Source: Picosynechococcus sp. PCC 7002
GTDB lineage: Bacteria > Cyanobacteriota > Cyanobacteriia > Cyanobacteriales > MRBY01
Direction of reading: 5' to 3'
Length of the DNA: 64,000 nucleotides
Assembly (NCBI RefSeq): GCF_963860125.1
Contig: NZ_CAWLFA010000007.1
Span: 1-64,000, forward strand
Part shown: positions 44,949-52,601 of the stretch, piece by piece
How positions within the stretch are numbered: position 1 is the first letter of the stretch
How the letters are laid out: every line of letters begins with the position of its first letter
The notes under the pieces: generated by a model
What the model was told of the DNA's origin: nothing
The model's database searches: none
What the model saw: the letters and a program-made list of their open reading frames with translations, nothing else
Translations under genes and position numbers: made by a program

Positions 44949-46349
44949 ATGAATATCAAAATCAGCTTAAGGATTGAAGCCGATGATGGCAGCATAAAAA
45001 TCATTGAGGATGTCGCTCAATTGGAGCGAGGCCCATTGACTCCTACTAATCTAGGCTTGACTTTGGCCGAATCAAAACAGATTTTGCAAGGGATCCAACA
45101 AGAAATGGTTTCGTCACAGGTCAGTCAATATGTAGAGCAACAGGCGTTTTGTCCAGACTGTGGTCAACCGCGTAAATGTAAAGGGAAACATAAGCTAATT
45201 TATCGTTCTGTATTTGGGAAGCTGACATTAACTAGTCCTCGATTCTTTCATTGTCCCTGCCAGTCCCAAGCAACAAAAAGCTTTAGCCCATTAGCCTTAC
45301 TCCTCACTGAACGGCAGTCTCCTGAATACCTTTACCTGCAGACAAAATTTGCCTCCCTGGTTTCCTATGGTCTGAGTGTCCAGTTACTTGATGAGGTGTT
45401 GCCATTGAACGGCACCCTTAATCCTTCAACCGTGAGATATCACCTGCATCAAATGGGGCAAAAGCTCGATGATGAATTGGGAGAAGAACAAATTATGTAT
45501 GTAGAAGGTAGCCCTCGCCAATGGGAGCAACTCCCTCGACCTGAGCTTCCCCTCAATGTAGGAATTGATGGTGCCTATATCCATGCTCACTGTTCTAAAG
45601 GGAGTAAACAACAGCGCCATTTTGAACTGATTGTGGGCAAGAGTATTCCAGATGAAGGACCCAGCAAAAGCTTTGGTTTTGTCCAGACCTATGACACCAA
45701 ACCAAAGCGACGGTTATTTGAACTCCTAAAATCCCAAGGAATGCAAATGAATCAGCAGGTTACCTTCTTTTCTGATGGAGGCGATACAGTCCGAGACTTG
45801 CAGCGATTTCTCAATCCTCAAGCGGAATATCTTCTGGACTGGTTTCATGTCACCATGCGGATCACTCAGCTCAGTCAATATCTCAGGGGGTTGAAGCACT
45901 ATGATTTAGACAATGGAAAGTCTATGGTAGAGAGGCTAAAGAGTGTCAAATGGTATCTCTGGCATGGGAATGTCTTCAGGGCATTACAAGAGCTGGAATG
46001 GCTGGAGGAGGATGCTGACTTTCTCGAAAGTAATTATCCGAAACTCAAAAAAATGCGGCGGGCTATTGCTGAGTTCCACACGTATATTCAGAACAATGGC
46101 CATTTTATTCCCAACTATGGAGAACGTTACCGCTGTGGGGAGCGCATCTCAACGGGATTTGTGGAATCTACAGTCAATCAAGTCGTGGCTAAACGAATGG
46201 AGAAGAAGCAGCAAATGCGATGGACTCCGAAGGGTGCTCATCTATTACTACAGGTGAGAACTAAAGTCCTAAATCAAGACTGGAAAGAAGTGGTTGACCG
46301 ATGGTATTCTCCGCCACTGAAGGAGACTGGAGTGCCTAATGCTGCTTGA
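44949..46349 (+). CDS. ISKra4-family transposase
   Basis: A 466-residue transposase. It has an N-terminal zinc-ribbon-like CPDCGQPRKCKGKHK motif, a DDE-type core with VGIDGAYIHAHC and TFFSDGGDTVRDLQ, and LLDWFHVTMRITQL before the last catalytic stretch. The C-terminal FVESTVNQVVAKRMEKKQQM and MRWTPKGAHLLLQVRTKVLN are typical of the family. Intact. The ATG at 44949 follows the pRiA4b stop; an upstream in-frame ATG would overlap that gene. Confidence 0.82.
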   Translation: MNIKISLRIEADDGSIKIIEDVAQLERGPLTPTNLGLTLAESKQILQGIQQEMVSSQVSQYVEQQAFCPDCGQPRKCKGKHKLIYRSVFGKLTLTSPRFFHCPCQSQATKSFSPLALLLTERQSPEYLYLQTKFASLVSYGLSVQLLDEVLPLNGTLNPSTVRYHLHQMGQKLDDELGEEQIMYVEGSPRQWEQLPRPELPLNVGIDGAYIHAHCSKGSKQQRHFELIVGKSIPDEGPSKSFGFVQTYDTKPKRRLFELLKSQGMQMNQQVTFFSDGGDTVRDLQRFLNPQAEYLLDWFHVTMRITQLSQYLRGLKHYDLDNGKSMVERLKSVKWYLWHGNVFRALQELEWLEEDADFLESNYPKLKKMRRAIAEFHTYIQNNGHFIPNYGERYRCGERISTGFVESTVNQVVAKRMEKKQQMRWTPKGAHLLLQVRTKVLNQDWKEVVDRWYSPPLKETGVPNAA

Positions 46350-46498
46350 TTCCCCCGTTTTTAATCACTCTCAACCAAGACCAGCCCAAGACAATCACAG
46401 CTTCTACAGACGAACCATTATGAAGTTGCGTAACAAATAAATCACTTCTATCCGTGCTGTTCAGGGCAATTCCTCTTCATCAGTAGGAGGAATAAATT

Positions 46499-47485
46499 AT
46501 GTCTAAACTCAAAATCGTGATTGACCCCGGTAGTAGTGCAACGAAGGTGGCCTATTGCCTAGAGAATGCTTCTACCCAATGTTTTGTGATGTCCCCCTAC
46601 TGCGCGGCGGTTCCCTCAGACTACCCACAATCCTCTGGGTGGGGCATGGGCTATACCCACGTTGAAAATGCTTGGGTGTCCCATGGTGATACTTGTTATC
46701 TTCTGGGTGCTGGTGCCAAGAAATTTCAGGGTTCTGCGGTGCGCAACAATGACCTGAAATACATCAAGGCTCTGTACAAAATTCTGGGAGTCCTATCCCA
46801 TATCCAGAGCCAGCTTTAGGAATCACCAACCATAGATCTAGGGATTCTGCTGCCCTTGGACGAATATGTCACAAAAGACCACCTAGAGGAGAGTCTCGTT
46901 GCTGCCCAAGAGCAGTTTGAATACTGTGGGAGATCGCTCTCATTAGACATCAATGAAATCACCATCTGTCCAGAGGGAGCAGGACTCTTTCTCCAGGGAT
47001 TACCAGCCAAAATTAATCCCCAGTCAGCGCGGGTGGCGGTGTTGGTAATTGGTCATCGCAATACCTCATGGCTAGTGACCGACAAGGGTTCCCCTTCAGT
47101 GGCGGAATCAGTGACCAATAACCTCGGTTTTCGGTGGCTGGTGCAAGAAGTGCAGAAGCGTACAGGCCATAAGGATGAAATAGCCCTCGCAGAGATGATT
47201 TTCACCGGGAAAAATCTCCGCCCAGAACTCCAACAGGAGATAAAAAAATGTCTCCCTCTGTATTGGCAACAAATCCGGCTATTTCTCACTGAACAAAACC
47301 CCGTGGACTATGTGGTGTGCGGTGGTGGCGCAGCAATGCTCCTGGAACAAGAAATCATGGGCCATTTATCAGGGAAAGTGAGCTGGGCGAATCATCTGGC
47401 CCGGGGGGTCGTGAAATCAGGCATTAAGGATCGGGTGATGGCCCGCCGCCTGGTGGACAGCTACGGACTTTTACACAGCCTATAA
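46499..47485 (+). pseudogene. ParM/StbA-like actin partition gene with in-frame amber stop
   Basis: One reading frame of 329 codons interrupted only by TAG at 46817-46819. The first half has the actin phosphate-1 motif VIDPGSSATKVAYC at the N-terminus. The second half resumes at GAATCACCAACC with LLPLDEYVTKDHLEES, the phosphate-2 region VLVIGHRNTSWLV and the adenosine motif VVCGGGAAML. A CAG to TAG change is the simplest cause. ParM-type actins push plasmid copies apart with an adaptor (ParR) on a centromere. The split leaves neither half functional unless read through. A GGAGG ribosome-binding site precedes the ATG. Confidence 0.8.
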
Positions 47486-47505
47486 AAAATAGAAGCAATG
47501 AAAAA

Positions 47506-47880
47506 ATGAGTAAACAACACTTTTTCCGCAGTGAAGCAAATAGTCCCCTGCGGCAGATCCTGGAAGACCTCAAACAGAGTGAGGGTAGAAGTCTACAGAA
47601 AGAACTAGAAGACGCCCTCTTGATCCTGCACTATCCTCGCATTCTGCAAAAACGAGGCGTTACACCAGAGCAGATTCAGCACCAAGCTGAATTATCAATC
47701 CGGCGGCTATCCCAAGAAATCAACCAACTGACCGCCCTGATTAACAGTCTTTCTCCTTCATCCTTGGAAGATTCACAAGCACTGTCACGCTTGGAAAAAT
47801 TCAGCAGAGACAGAGAAGAGATTGAGGCTGAGGGGGCACCCTGTTTTAGCCCCAGATTATTTGCGAAGGACACCTTTTGA
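47506..47880 (+). CDS. Small helical protein downstream of parM-like gene
   Basis: A 124-residue mostly helical protein, not recognised. Its second half has coiled-coil character (LSIRRLSQEINQLTALINSL). Only 20 bases separate it from the ParM-like stop, so it is in the same operon; position and size suggest a ParR/StbB-type adaptor, but there is no clear ribbon-helix-helix motif. Confidence in existence is fair, in role low. Confidence 0.55.
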   Translation: MSKQHFFRSEANSPLRQILEDLKQSEGRSLQKELEDALLILHYPRILQKRGVTPEQIQHQAELSIRRLSQEINQLTALINSLSPSSLEDSQALSRLEKFSRDREEIEAEGAPCFSPRLFAKDTF

Positions 47881-47891
47881 GGCATTGACCC

Positions 47892-48365
47892 ATGAATAAA
47901 CAAGACATCATCAGCCAGTACAAAACCTCAATGACCAAACTTAACCAAGTCTTGGGGGCTTTGGCCATTGATCTCAACACCGAGGAATTCACCCCAGCCC
48001 AGACAGCTTTACTGGAGCAGGTCTGGTATTTCGTGCGCCAGGAAAATAAAACCTACAAACAGGCGATCGCCCTGGTCACCCATCAACCAACACAAACAGT
48101 AGTGACACCAGAACTCAGCCATTTCCTGGCACGAGAATCAATGACCTTTGCCAACCAGGTCATTGAAGAGACCCCAGGCATCATTAAGGAACAACAGGCT
48201 GTAGCCCGTCAAATCATTGTTAACTCCTTCTGGAAACGGATGAATGAGATTGGGTGTTCCGAGGCATTTCAGCGGAGATTTGATGACGCCCTGTATGGAG
48301 ACGAAACCTTAGATGTTTCCGATATCCGCGCACTGCCAGAAGAATCAAGCTCCGATGCCGAATAG
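47892..48365 (+). CDS. Hypothetical protein, third gene of parM operon
   Basis: A 157-residue soluble helical protein without a family I know. It starts 11 bases after the stop of the preceding gene and is followed by a strong terminator, so it closes the operon. The helical stretches LNQVLGALAIDLNTEEFTPA and QAVARQIIVNSFWKRMNEIG show no catalytic motif. Confidence 0.55.
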   Translation: MNKQDIISQYKTSMTKLNQVLGALAIDLNTEEFTPAQTALLEQVWYFVRQENKTYKQAIALVTHQPTQTVVTPELSHFLARESMTFANQVIEETPGIIKEQQAVARQIIVNSFWKRMNEIGCSEAFQRRFDDALYGDETLDVSDIRALPEESSSDAE

Positions 48366-48402
48366 CCATCCGTTCAATTCCTAGCATGGCTCATTTGTTG
48401 AT

Positions 48403-48428
48403 GGCCCCCGCAATGGGGGTCTTTTTTT
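48403..48428 (+). terminator. Rho-independent terminator after parM-like operon
   Basis: Stem CCCCC/GGGGG extended by a G-T and G-C pair around the loop GCAAT, followed directly by CTTTTTTT. It lies 38 bases after the last stop codon of the operon. Confidence 0.85.
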
Positions 48429-48429
48429 A

Positions 48430-48965
48430 AGCGGCGGACGAATGAAGCCTTAGTCAGTACAATTGTTTGTAATTAGTCTTGATGGTGGAATGCTGGTTAT
48501 CTGGTGGGGATTAAGTGGTGTTTTACTAAAGCCTGAACAACTCAAGAAAGATTATATTCGCAATAACTGCCGCACCATCCCGGTTTATTGAGAATATCCA
48601 GCAAACAGGGGGCAAAACACCAGCAAAAAGCCGACAGAGTATCACCAAATCCCCAGCGTACAGCTAGAAATAACCGAGCAGTTATTATCAATCACCTTCT
48701 GGTAATGAAGAGAAAATTTCCCCACACATTACGCACCTCTGGAGGTTTTTTTCTGACGGAGGCAAAATCGCCGCTATCGGAGACTGATTTCCTTAGGTCG
48801 GAAAATTGAGAGGATTTTTGAATGTGTTGAAACTTTTGAGGGTAAGTTCAGCCAAAGCGGGCGGCGACCATAAGAAAAATTATTACGCCGAGGAGCCTTC
48901 TTTATAAATCGCTCTCAGGCGTGAATCGGATTCGTAAAAAAAGGCTTGTAGTTGACCATAGATGA
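48430..48965. other. 536-bp gap with a pair of 8-bp repeats
   Basis: Several short open frames exist (for example 48588-48809 plus) but none has a convincing start or family. At 48493-48508 two CTGGTTAT/CTGGTGGG units lie 8 bases apart, matching the arrays of the second ParA locus. Otherwise no feature seen. Confidence 0.4.
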
Positions 48966-49475
48966 TTAAGCCAGGGCCGCTACTTTTTTGGTTTTTTTAG
49001 ACTGGCAATTCGAGTTGAATGTCATCACGTAAGCCGCGACTTCTATTAGTTCAGGTTCAATTTTTAACCCTTTAGCATCTCGTAACCAGATCAGAACTTC
49101 TGCAAGATGCCACAGGTCGCGTTTACCTTGGTATACAGGAATAGGGCCGTTTTCATCAGCCATTGTCAGGTGCTGTCTAATATTCTGGCGACTACATCCG
49201 AGAATAGCAGCAATATCTGAAGCCCCGACTAAATCTGGCCCAGCCTCAATCAGTACAGCTCCGGGAATAGCGCTCTCGATATCTTTAATTGCGGACTCGA
49301 CAGCTAACTCTAAAGATTCAGATTCCCGACTAAAGTCAGCTCCTATAAACCCATTACGGCCCATACCGATCATTGCATCATCGCAGCCTGCCTCAAATAG
49401 TGCGTCTAAGTATTGCTCAGGGTTTGTATTGACACCAGGGAGCCTGAAAGATAGCTCAAAGTTATAGTATTTCAT
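48966..49475 (-). CDS. HTH DNA-binding protein of a conserved two-gene unit
   Basis: A 169-residue protein beginning MKYYNFELSFRLPGVNTNPE. A helix-turn-helix of the excisionase/MerR-like kind is at about residues 85-125 (VGASDIAAILGCSRQNIRQH). The N-terminal part (EAGCDDAMIGMGRNGFIGAD) is typical of a widespread family encoded beside a small SIWSTPKNP protein. That partner is present upstream but frameshifted. An AAAGGA ribosome-binding site precedes the ATG. Role unknown; antitoxin-like or autoregulatory function is a guess. Confidence 0.7.
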   Translation of the reverse strand: MKYYNFELSFRLPGVNTNPEQYLDALFEAGCDDAMIGMGRNGFIGADFSRESESLELAVESAIKDIESAIPGAVLIEAGPDLVGASDIAAILGCSRQNIRQHLTMADENGPIPVYQGKRDLWHLAEVLIWLRDAKGLKIEPELIEVAAYVMTFNSNCQSKKTKKVAALA

Positions 49476-49491
49476 GGTTTTAGTCCTTTAT

Positions 49492-49738
49492 TCATTCCCT
49501 ATTCCCATCACAACCATCAACCCATTTACGAATATTTCTGGCATGACCTTGAGGATTTTTCGGCGTAGACCAAATCGAATTAGCGCAAGCAAAATAGACG
49601 ATTGCGACAGCCCTTGTTTTCGGGGCATAGGAGTCTCCCCCAACAATGCCCGCCGCCTATTTCCACTCTCCAGCCGTTAGCTTCTGCGTACTCCAGCGTC
49701 GCTTCGATTGCTTTATTGGGATGTCGATTTCGATTCAT
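49492..49738 (-). pseudogene. Frameshifted small partner gene (SIWSTPKNP family)
   Basis: From the ATG at 49738 the frame gives NRHPNKAIEATLEYAEANGW, then GGGHCWGRLLCPENKGC, and runs into TAA. One frame over it continues ANSIWSTPKNPQGHARNIRK to a TGA at 49492. The break lies at a TTGCTTGC tandem; deleting one TTGC restores a single protein of about 80 residues (…RLFCANSIWST…). The family is widespread and paired with the downstream HTH protein. The gap to that gene is 16 bases. Confidence 0.7.
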
Positions 49739-49749
49739 GTCTTGATTCC

Positions 49750-49787
49750 AAGATAGGTGCTATTTTTTTACTTGTCAATCGACAAGT
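49750..49787 (-). promoter_or_regulatory. Sigma70-type promoter with palindromic operator
   Basis: On the minus strand TTGACA (49778-49773) and TATCTT (49755-49750) are 17 bases apart. The -35 box lies in the inverted repeat ACTTGTC-GATT-GACAAGT (49770-49787), a likely operator for the HTH protein of this unit. Only 11 bases separate the -10 box from the ATG at 49738, so the transcript would have almost no leader. Confidence 0.65.
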
Positions 49788-49949
49788 GAGCGGTTTTATC
49801 GAGCCACGCTATTTTCAGAGGTTACAGAAAAATTAGCTCAAGCCTATCAATGACTGAACTTAAGCAAACGCCTATTACTTCAACCCCTTTACCTCCATTT
49901 CGGACAGCAGAGTCAAAATGAAACAGCCTCTAACCCGGTCATTTAGCTT

Positions 49950-50120
49950 CTAGCAAGAGGCGATCGCCGCCGGGACATCATCGATAATTTCCTCTAAATC
50001 CTGCATCGCCCTGATGACTGTGATGAGGTTGCCCACCGATGCCTTTTCCCACTGGTTTAAAAGGAAACGGCGGGATAGAGCCGCTTCGACTGCATCCTGC
50101 CTGAATAAAAGGAGATTCAC
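49950..50120 (-). CDS. Small protein downstream of the RHH partition gene
   Basis: A 56-residue reading frame with a GTG start, helical and acidic at its end (LLNQWEKASVGNLITVIRAM, QDLEEIIDDVPAAIASC). It uses HIP1 as AIA codons and follows the ribbon-helix-helix gene by 92 bases on the same strand. The frame stays open for 17 more codons upstream without a start, so it may also be the end of a decayed longer gene. Family unknown. Confidence 0.4.
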   Translation of the reverse strand: MNLLLFRQDAVEAALSRRFLLNQWEKASVGNLITVIRAMQDLEEIIDDVPAAIASC

Positions 50121-50206
50121 CCAGCTCTTTGAACTACAATCCCAACGAAAAATCTGGGGTTTTATGGGGTCATTTCGTCAAAAGAAAAGCGACCATAGCA
50201 TTAAAT

Positions 50207-50238
50207 CTGGTTTTATGGTTTGCCAAACTTCTGGTTAA
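50207..50238 (+). repeat. 8-bp repeat array over the end of the RHH gene
   Basis: Units at 50207 (CTGGTTTT), 50215 (ATGGTTTG), 50223 (degenerate) and 50231 (CTGGTTAA) keep an exact 8-base step. The array covers the stop codon of the ribbon-helix-helix gene. Confidence 0.55.
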
Positions 50239-50458
50239 GAGCATCAACGATTACTTCTGTCATGGTGATGCCGTTTCGTTTAGCCTCTGCCGCCCAATGC
50301 TGCCTGAGAGACTTGGGAACCTTCACACAAAGATTCACCATTTTTTCGGTCTCGGTGGACTGATCAGATTGCTGATTATTTTGTTGGTTAGGTATCTGGT
50401 TATCTGGTTTACTGGTTTGTTTTGCTCTGCCGATGATGTCTCCAAATTTGCCGCTCAT
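50213..50458 (-). CDS. Ribbon-helix-helix partition protein (ParG/CopG-like)
   Basis: An 81-residue protein with a disordered, Gln/Asn-rich first half (residues 10-38) and a ribbon-helix-helix second half: the beta strand MVNLCVKVPKSL followed by HWAAEAKRNGITMTEVIVDA. This is the plan of ParG/Omega-type centromere-binding proteins. Its start overlaps the stop of the parA gene by 4 bases. RHH dimers commonly read 7-8-bp direct repeats, and such repeats occur in its own promoter and coding region. Part of the Gln/Asn stretch (KPDNQIPNQ) is encoded by the repeats themselves. Confidence 0.8.
   Translation of the reverse strand: MSGKFGDIIGRAKQTSKPDNQIPNQQNNQQSDQSTETEKMVNLCVKVPKSLRQHWAAEAKRNGITMTEVIVDALNQKFGKP
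50396..50419 (+). repeat. 8-bp repeat array inside the RHH gene
   Basis: Three head-to-tail units CTGGTTAT, CTGGTTTA and CTGGTTTG start at 50396, 50404 and 50412, an exact 8-base step. Confidence 0.7.
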
Positions 50459-51051
50459 TGTCTTAATACCTCTATCATTTCTTTACCCAGTGCCTCAAAG
50501 TCATTCCAAGGAATTCTATCTCTACCAGACATCTGGTTTACTGGTTTACCAGCTAAAGCCGCTTTTTGAAAAGCAGCACTACGGCGGATCATGCTCTGAA
50601 AAGTAGGGACACCGTTTGCAATTAACTCATTACGCATGGTTTCTCCCTCTTTGCTGGGGTAGGGTGGCACAATCGTTAGTAACGCTCGGTATCTTGCGTC
50701 TTCCACATCATTGGCGATCGCCAACATGGGTTCAAGACTCACCACATCCGGGGTTGTTGGCAGGATAAGTAAATCACAGCCCTTCGCTAATTCTTGTAGA
50801 TCGTCACTGTTGGGGCGTGCTGGGGTATCAATCACGACAAAGTCATGGCCCGTAATTAAACGCATCGCCTGTCTTTCATCAGCAACTGTAAAAGGCATCT
50901 CCCCCCGTTGACTCCAATTCAAAGCCGTTCGGTTCGGGTCACCATCAATCAATATGGTTTTCTGGTTTCGGGCGAGATAGGCAGCAATATGAATTGCGCT
51001 CGTTGACTTACCTACTCCGCCTTTATACCCAGTGACAGTAATAATCTGCAT
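50455..51051 (-). CDS. parA: ParA-family ATPase of a second partition locus
   Basis: A 198-residue ParA of the small type Ib. Walker A KGGVGKSTSAIHIAAYLA at residues 10-27, DGDPN at about 37-41, and VVIDTPARPNSDDLQ as Walker B. First gene of the operon with the ribbon-helix-helix protein. The promoter region at 51052-51170 carries two arrays of 8-bp repeats, as expected for autoregulation and centromere function in type Ib systems. About 50 kb from the first parAB locus. Confidence 0.88.
   Translation of the reverse strand: MQIITVTGYKGGVGKSTSAIHIAAYLARNQKTILIDGDPNRTALNWSQRGEMPFTVADERQAMRLITGHDFVVIDTPARPNSDDLQELAKGCDLLILPTTPDVVSLEPMLAIANDVEDARYRALLTIVPPYPSKEGETMRNELIANGVPTFQSMIRRSAAFQKAALAGKPVNQMSGRDRIPWNDFEALGKEMIEVLRQ
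50533..50556 (+). repeat. 8-bp repeat array inside the second parA
   Basis: CTGGTTTA at 50533 and again at 50541, then CCAGCTAA at 50549, an inverted unit in the same 8-base register. It lies near the 3' end of the parA coding sequence. Confidence 0.6.
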
Positions 51052-51053
51052 TT

Positions 51054-51162
51054 CTGGCTATCTGGTTGTCTGGTTTTAAAGATAATTCGATTGTACGTGA
51101 TTTGTAAAAGAATAAACGAGAATCATTAATCTGGTATTCTGTAAATCTGGTTTTCTGGTATT
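51054..51162 (+). promoter_or_regulatory. Operator/centromere arrays of 8-bp repeats upstream of parA
   Basis: Two clusters. The first has units at 51054 (CTGGCTAT), 51062 (CTGGTTGT) and 51070 (CTGGTTTT). The second has units at 51131 (CTGGTATT), 51139 (CTGTAAAT), 51147 (CTGGTTTT) and 51155 (CTGGTATT). All steps are exactly 8 bases. The first cluster begins 3 bases upstream of the parA start codon. Expected target of the ribbon-helix-helix protein. Confidence 0.75.
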
Positions 51163-51281
51163 TTGTAAGCATTAGATCAAAAGCAAAATGTAATGTCATC
51201 TTGAAGCTACAGACAATACACTGCAAAGGATCTAACCTTTTGAGCACTGCGTCTTTAGTGCTGTGAGCTGACTGTCGAAAA

Positions 51282-51647
51282 ATGTCTCAAATCTTAGATA
51301 TCTCAATCAGAGGTGCATTTCTTTTTAGCGGGATTTACTTCAGCATTATATTTGCTGCATACTGGCACGATGCTTTCACTCGCTACCTCAGCCCACAACG
51401 GACAATTGCTAGACCATCACCAGAGACCATTATCCCTAAGCTAGAGGAACCAGAAATCGTTAGAGAGATCCGAAAATATATTCACTCACCTTCTCTACAC
51501 AAAACAGTACAGAAATATTTAGGCAAAGAAGTAAGCGAAGCAACACAAGCAGAACTAATTGCGGTATGGACAAAAATTGAGGACAGGTGGGGCGATGAAT
51601 TTTTTGCTCAAGTTCAACAAGATATGGATCGATATCACAACGACTGA
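51282..51647 (+). CDS. Hypothetical single-span membrane protein
   Basis: A 121-residue protein with one N-terminal membrane segment (GAFLFSGIYFSIIFAAYWHD, residues about 10-29) and a soluble, helical, charged remainder (SLHKTVQKYLGKEVSEATQA). Family not recognised. Divergent from the second parA locus, sharing the repeat-containing region. Confidence 0.5.
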   Translation: MSQILDISIRGAFLFSGIYFSIIFAAYWHDAFTRYLSPQRTIARPSPETIIPKLEEPEIVREIRKYIHSPSLHKTVQKYLGKEVSEATQAELIAVWTKIEDRWGDEFFAQVQQDMDRYHND

Positions 51648-51731
51648 TTTCAAATCTTAAACAAGACGAAAAACGCCTGAAAGTAACAAAACGAAAATTT
51701 AGTTACATCCAAAACCATGAAGGAAAGCAGC

Positions 51732-52601
51732 ATGAACATCATCACCATCACCGAACCGATCACTCAAGGGAGATTGACTACTGCTACCACTGACAATGAG
51801 ATCCTGAAACGATGGGCTAGCCAAAAGTCATCTGCCACCCAAAAGACTTATTTCTATATCGTCCGTAACTTCATGGCGGCGATCGCCAAACCATTGAACC
51901 AAATCACCCTTGATGATCTGTTGGACTGGCTCGATTCCCTCCAATGGCAATCCCAGAACACGAGGCGAAATAAAATTGCGGTCATTCGCTCCCTGTTTGG
52001 GTTTTGCCATGCCACGGGATATATCACCCTGAATCCTGCTAAGCTCCTCCAGCAACCAAAAGAGAATGATTGCCGCATCGAGAGAATCATCACTAAGCCC
52101 AAGGTTCAGGCCATGGCCATGAATGCTGATACGCTACGAAACGAGCTGATTATCAAGACTCTGTACCTGTTAGGGGTTCGGGTAAGTGAACTGATTAATA
52201 TCCGCTGGGATGACTTTATTCAGACTGATGATAATGGTCTAAAACTTAAGGTAATGGGGAAAGGGGATAAGGTTCGGTTTATCGTGGTTCCCACTGGCCT
52301 ATGGGATGAATTGGAAGCCTTACGGAATGATTCTGCTTATGTTTTCAGCAGTCGCAAGGGAAATAATGGCAGCAAGCTCTCACGGATTCAGGTTTACCGG
52401 GTCGTCAAGGCGAATGGCGATCGCGTTGGTGTTCAAGTTTCTCCCCACTTCCTACGCCACTCCCACGCGACACACTCCCTTAAGAACGGCTGCGACTTGC
52501 ATTTGCTCAGTGAGTCCCTAGGCCATGGCAACATCGCGATCACAAGCCGCTACCTCCATGCCAGTGGGGATGATGGCAGCGCTAATTATTTGAGCTTGTA
52601 A
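51732..52601 (+). CDS. Tyrosine recombinase, XerC/D-like
   Basis: A 289-residue recombinase. Core-binding domain in the first 95 residues (YFYIVRNFMAAIAKPLNQIT), catalytic Arg in LGVRVSELINIRW, Lys in VMGKGDKVRFI, HxxR in HFLRHSHATHSL, His in SLGHGNIAITS and Tyr in RYLHASG. The ATG at 51732 has AAGGAAAG just before it; the ATG 15 bases earlier has none. Likely resolves plasmid multimers. Confidence 0.85.
   Translation: MNIITITEPITQGRLTTATTDNEILKRWASQKSSATQKTYFYIVRNFMAAIAKPLNQITLDDLLDWLDSLQWQSQNTRRNKIAVIRSLFGFCHATGYITLNPAKLLQQPKENDCRIERIITKPKVQAMAMNADTLRNELIIKTLYLLGVRVSELINIRWDDFIQTDDNGLKLKVMGKGDKVRFIVVPTGLWDELEALRNDSAYVFSSRKGNNGSKLSRIQVYRVVKANGDRVGVQVSPHFLRHSHATHSLKNGCDLHLLSESLGHGNIAITSRYLHASGDDGSANYLSL

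Larger units (their letters stand above)
43540..46372 (+). mobile_element. 2833-bp transposon: resolvase, pRiA4b ORF-3, ISKra4 transposase
   Basis: The ends are perfect 23-bp inverted repeats (GAGAGTGATTAAAAACGGGG plus GAA) at 43540-43562 and 46350-46372. Inside are a serine resolvase (minus), a pRiA4b ORF-3 family protein (plus) and an ISKra4-family transposase (plus). No target duplication is present: excising the element exactly restores a small reading frame. This is larger than a plain IS of the family and carries its own resolvase, in the manner of replicative transposons. Confidence 0.85.
43450..46423 (+). pseudogene. 46-codon small gene split by the transposon
   Basis: The left part (43450-43539) encodes MDLSQLKWLKNVNPGSGWAY and ends ...MPLPE; the right part (46373-46423) continues in the same frame with NQDQPKTITASTDEPL and TGA. 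Removing exactly 43540-46372 rejoins the two at a codon boundary into a 46-residue reading frame. With the transposon in place translation would stop at TAA within the left inverted repeat after 33 residues. The product is unknown. Confidence 0.6.

Noticed and set aside
48588..48809. 73-codon plus-strand frame
   Set aside because: No start signal or recognisable family; composition resembles intergenic sequence.
50207..51162. CRISPR-like array
   Set aside because: The repeats are 8 bp, directly adjacent and linked to a partition operon; no spacers or cas genes.
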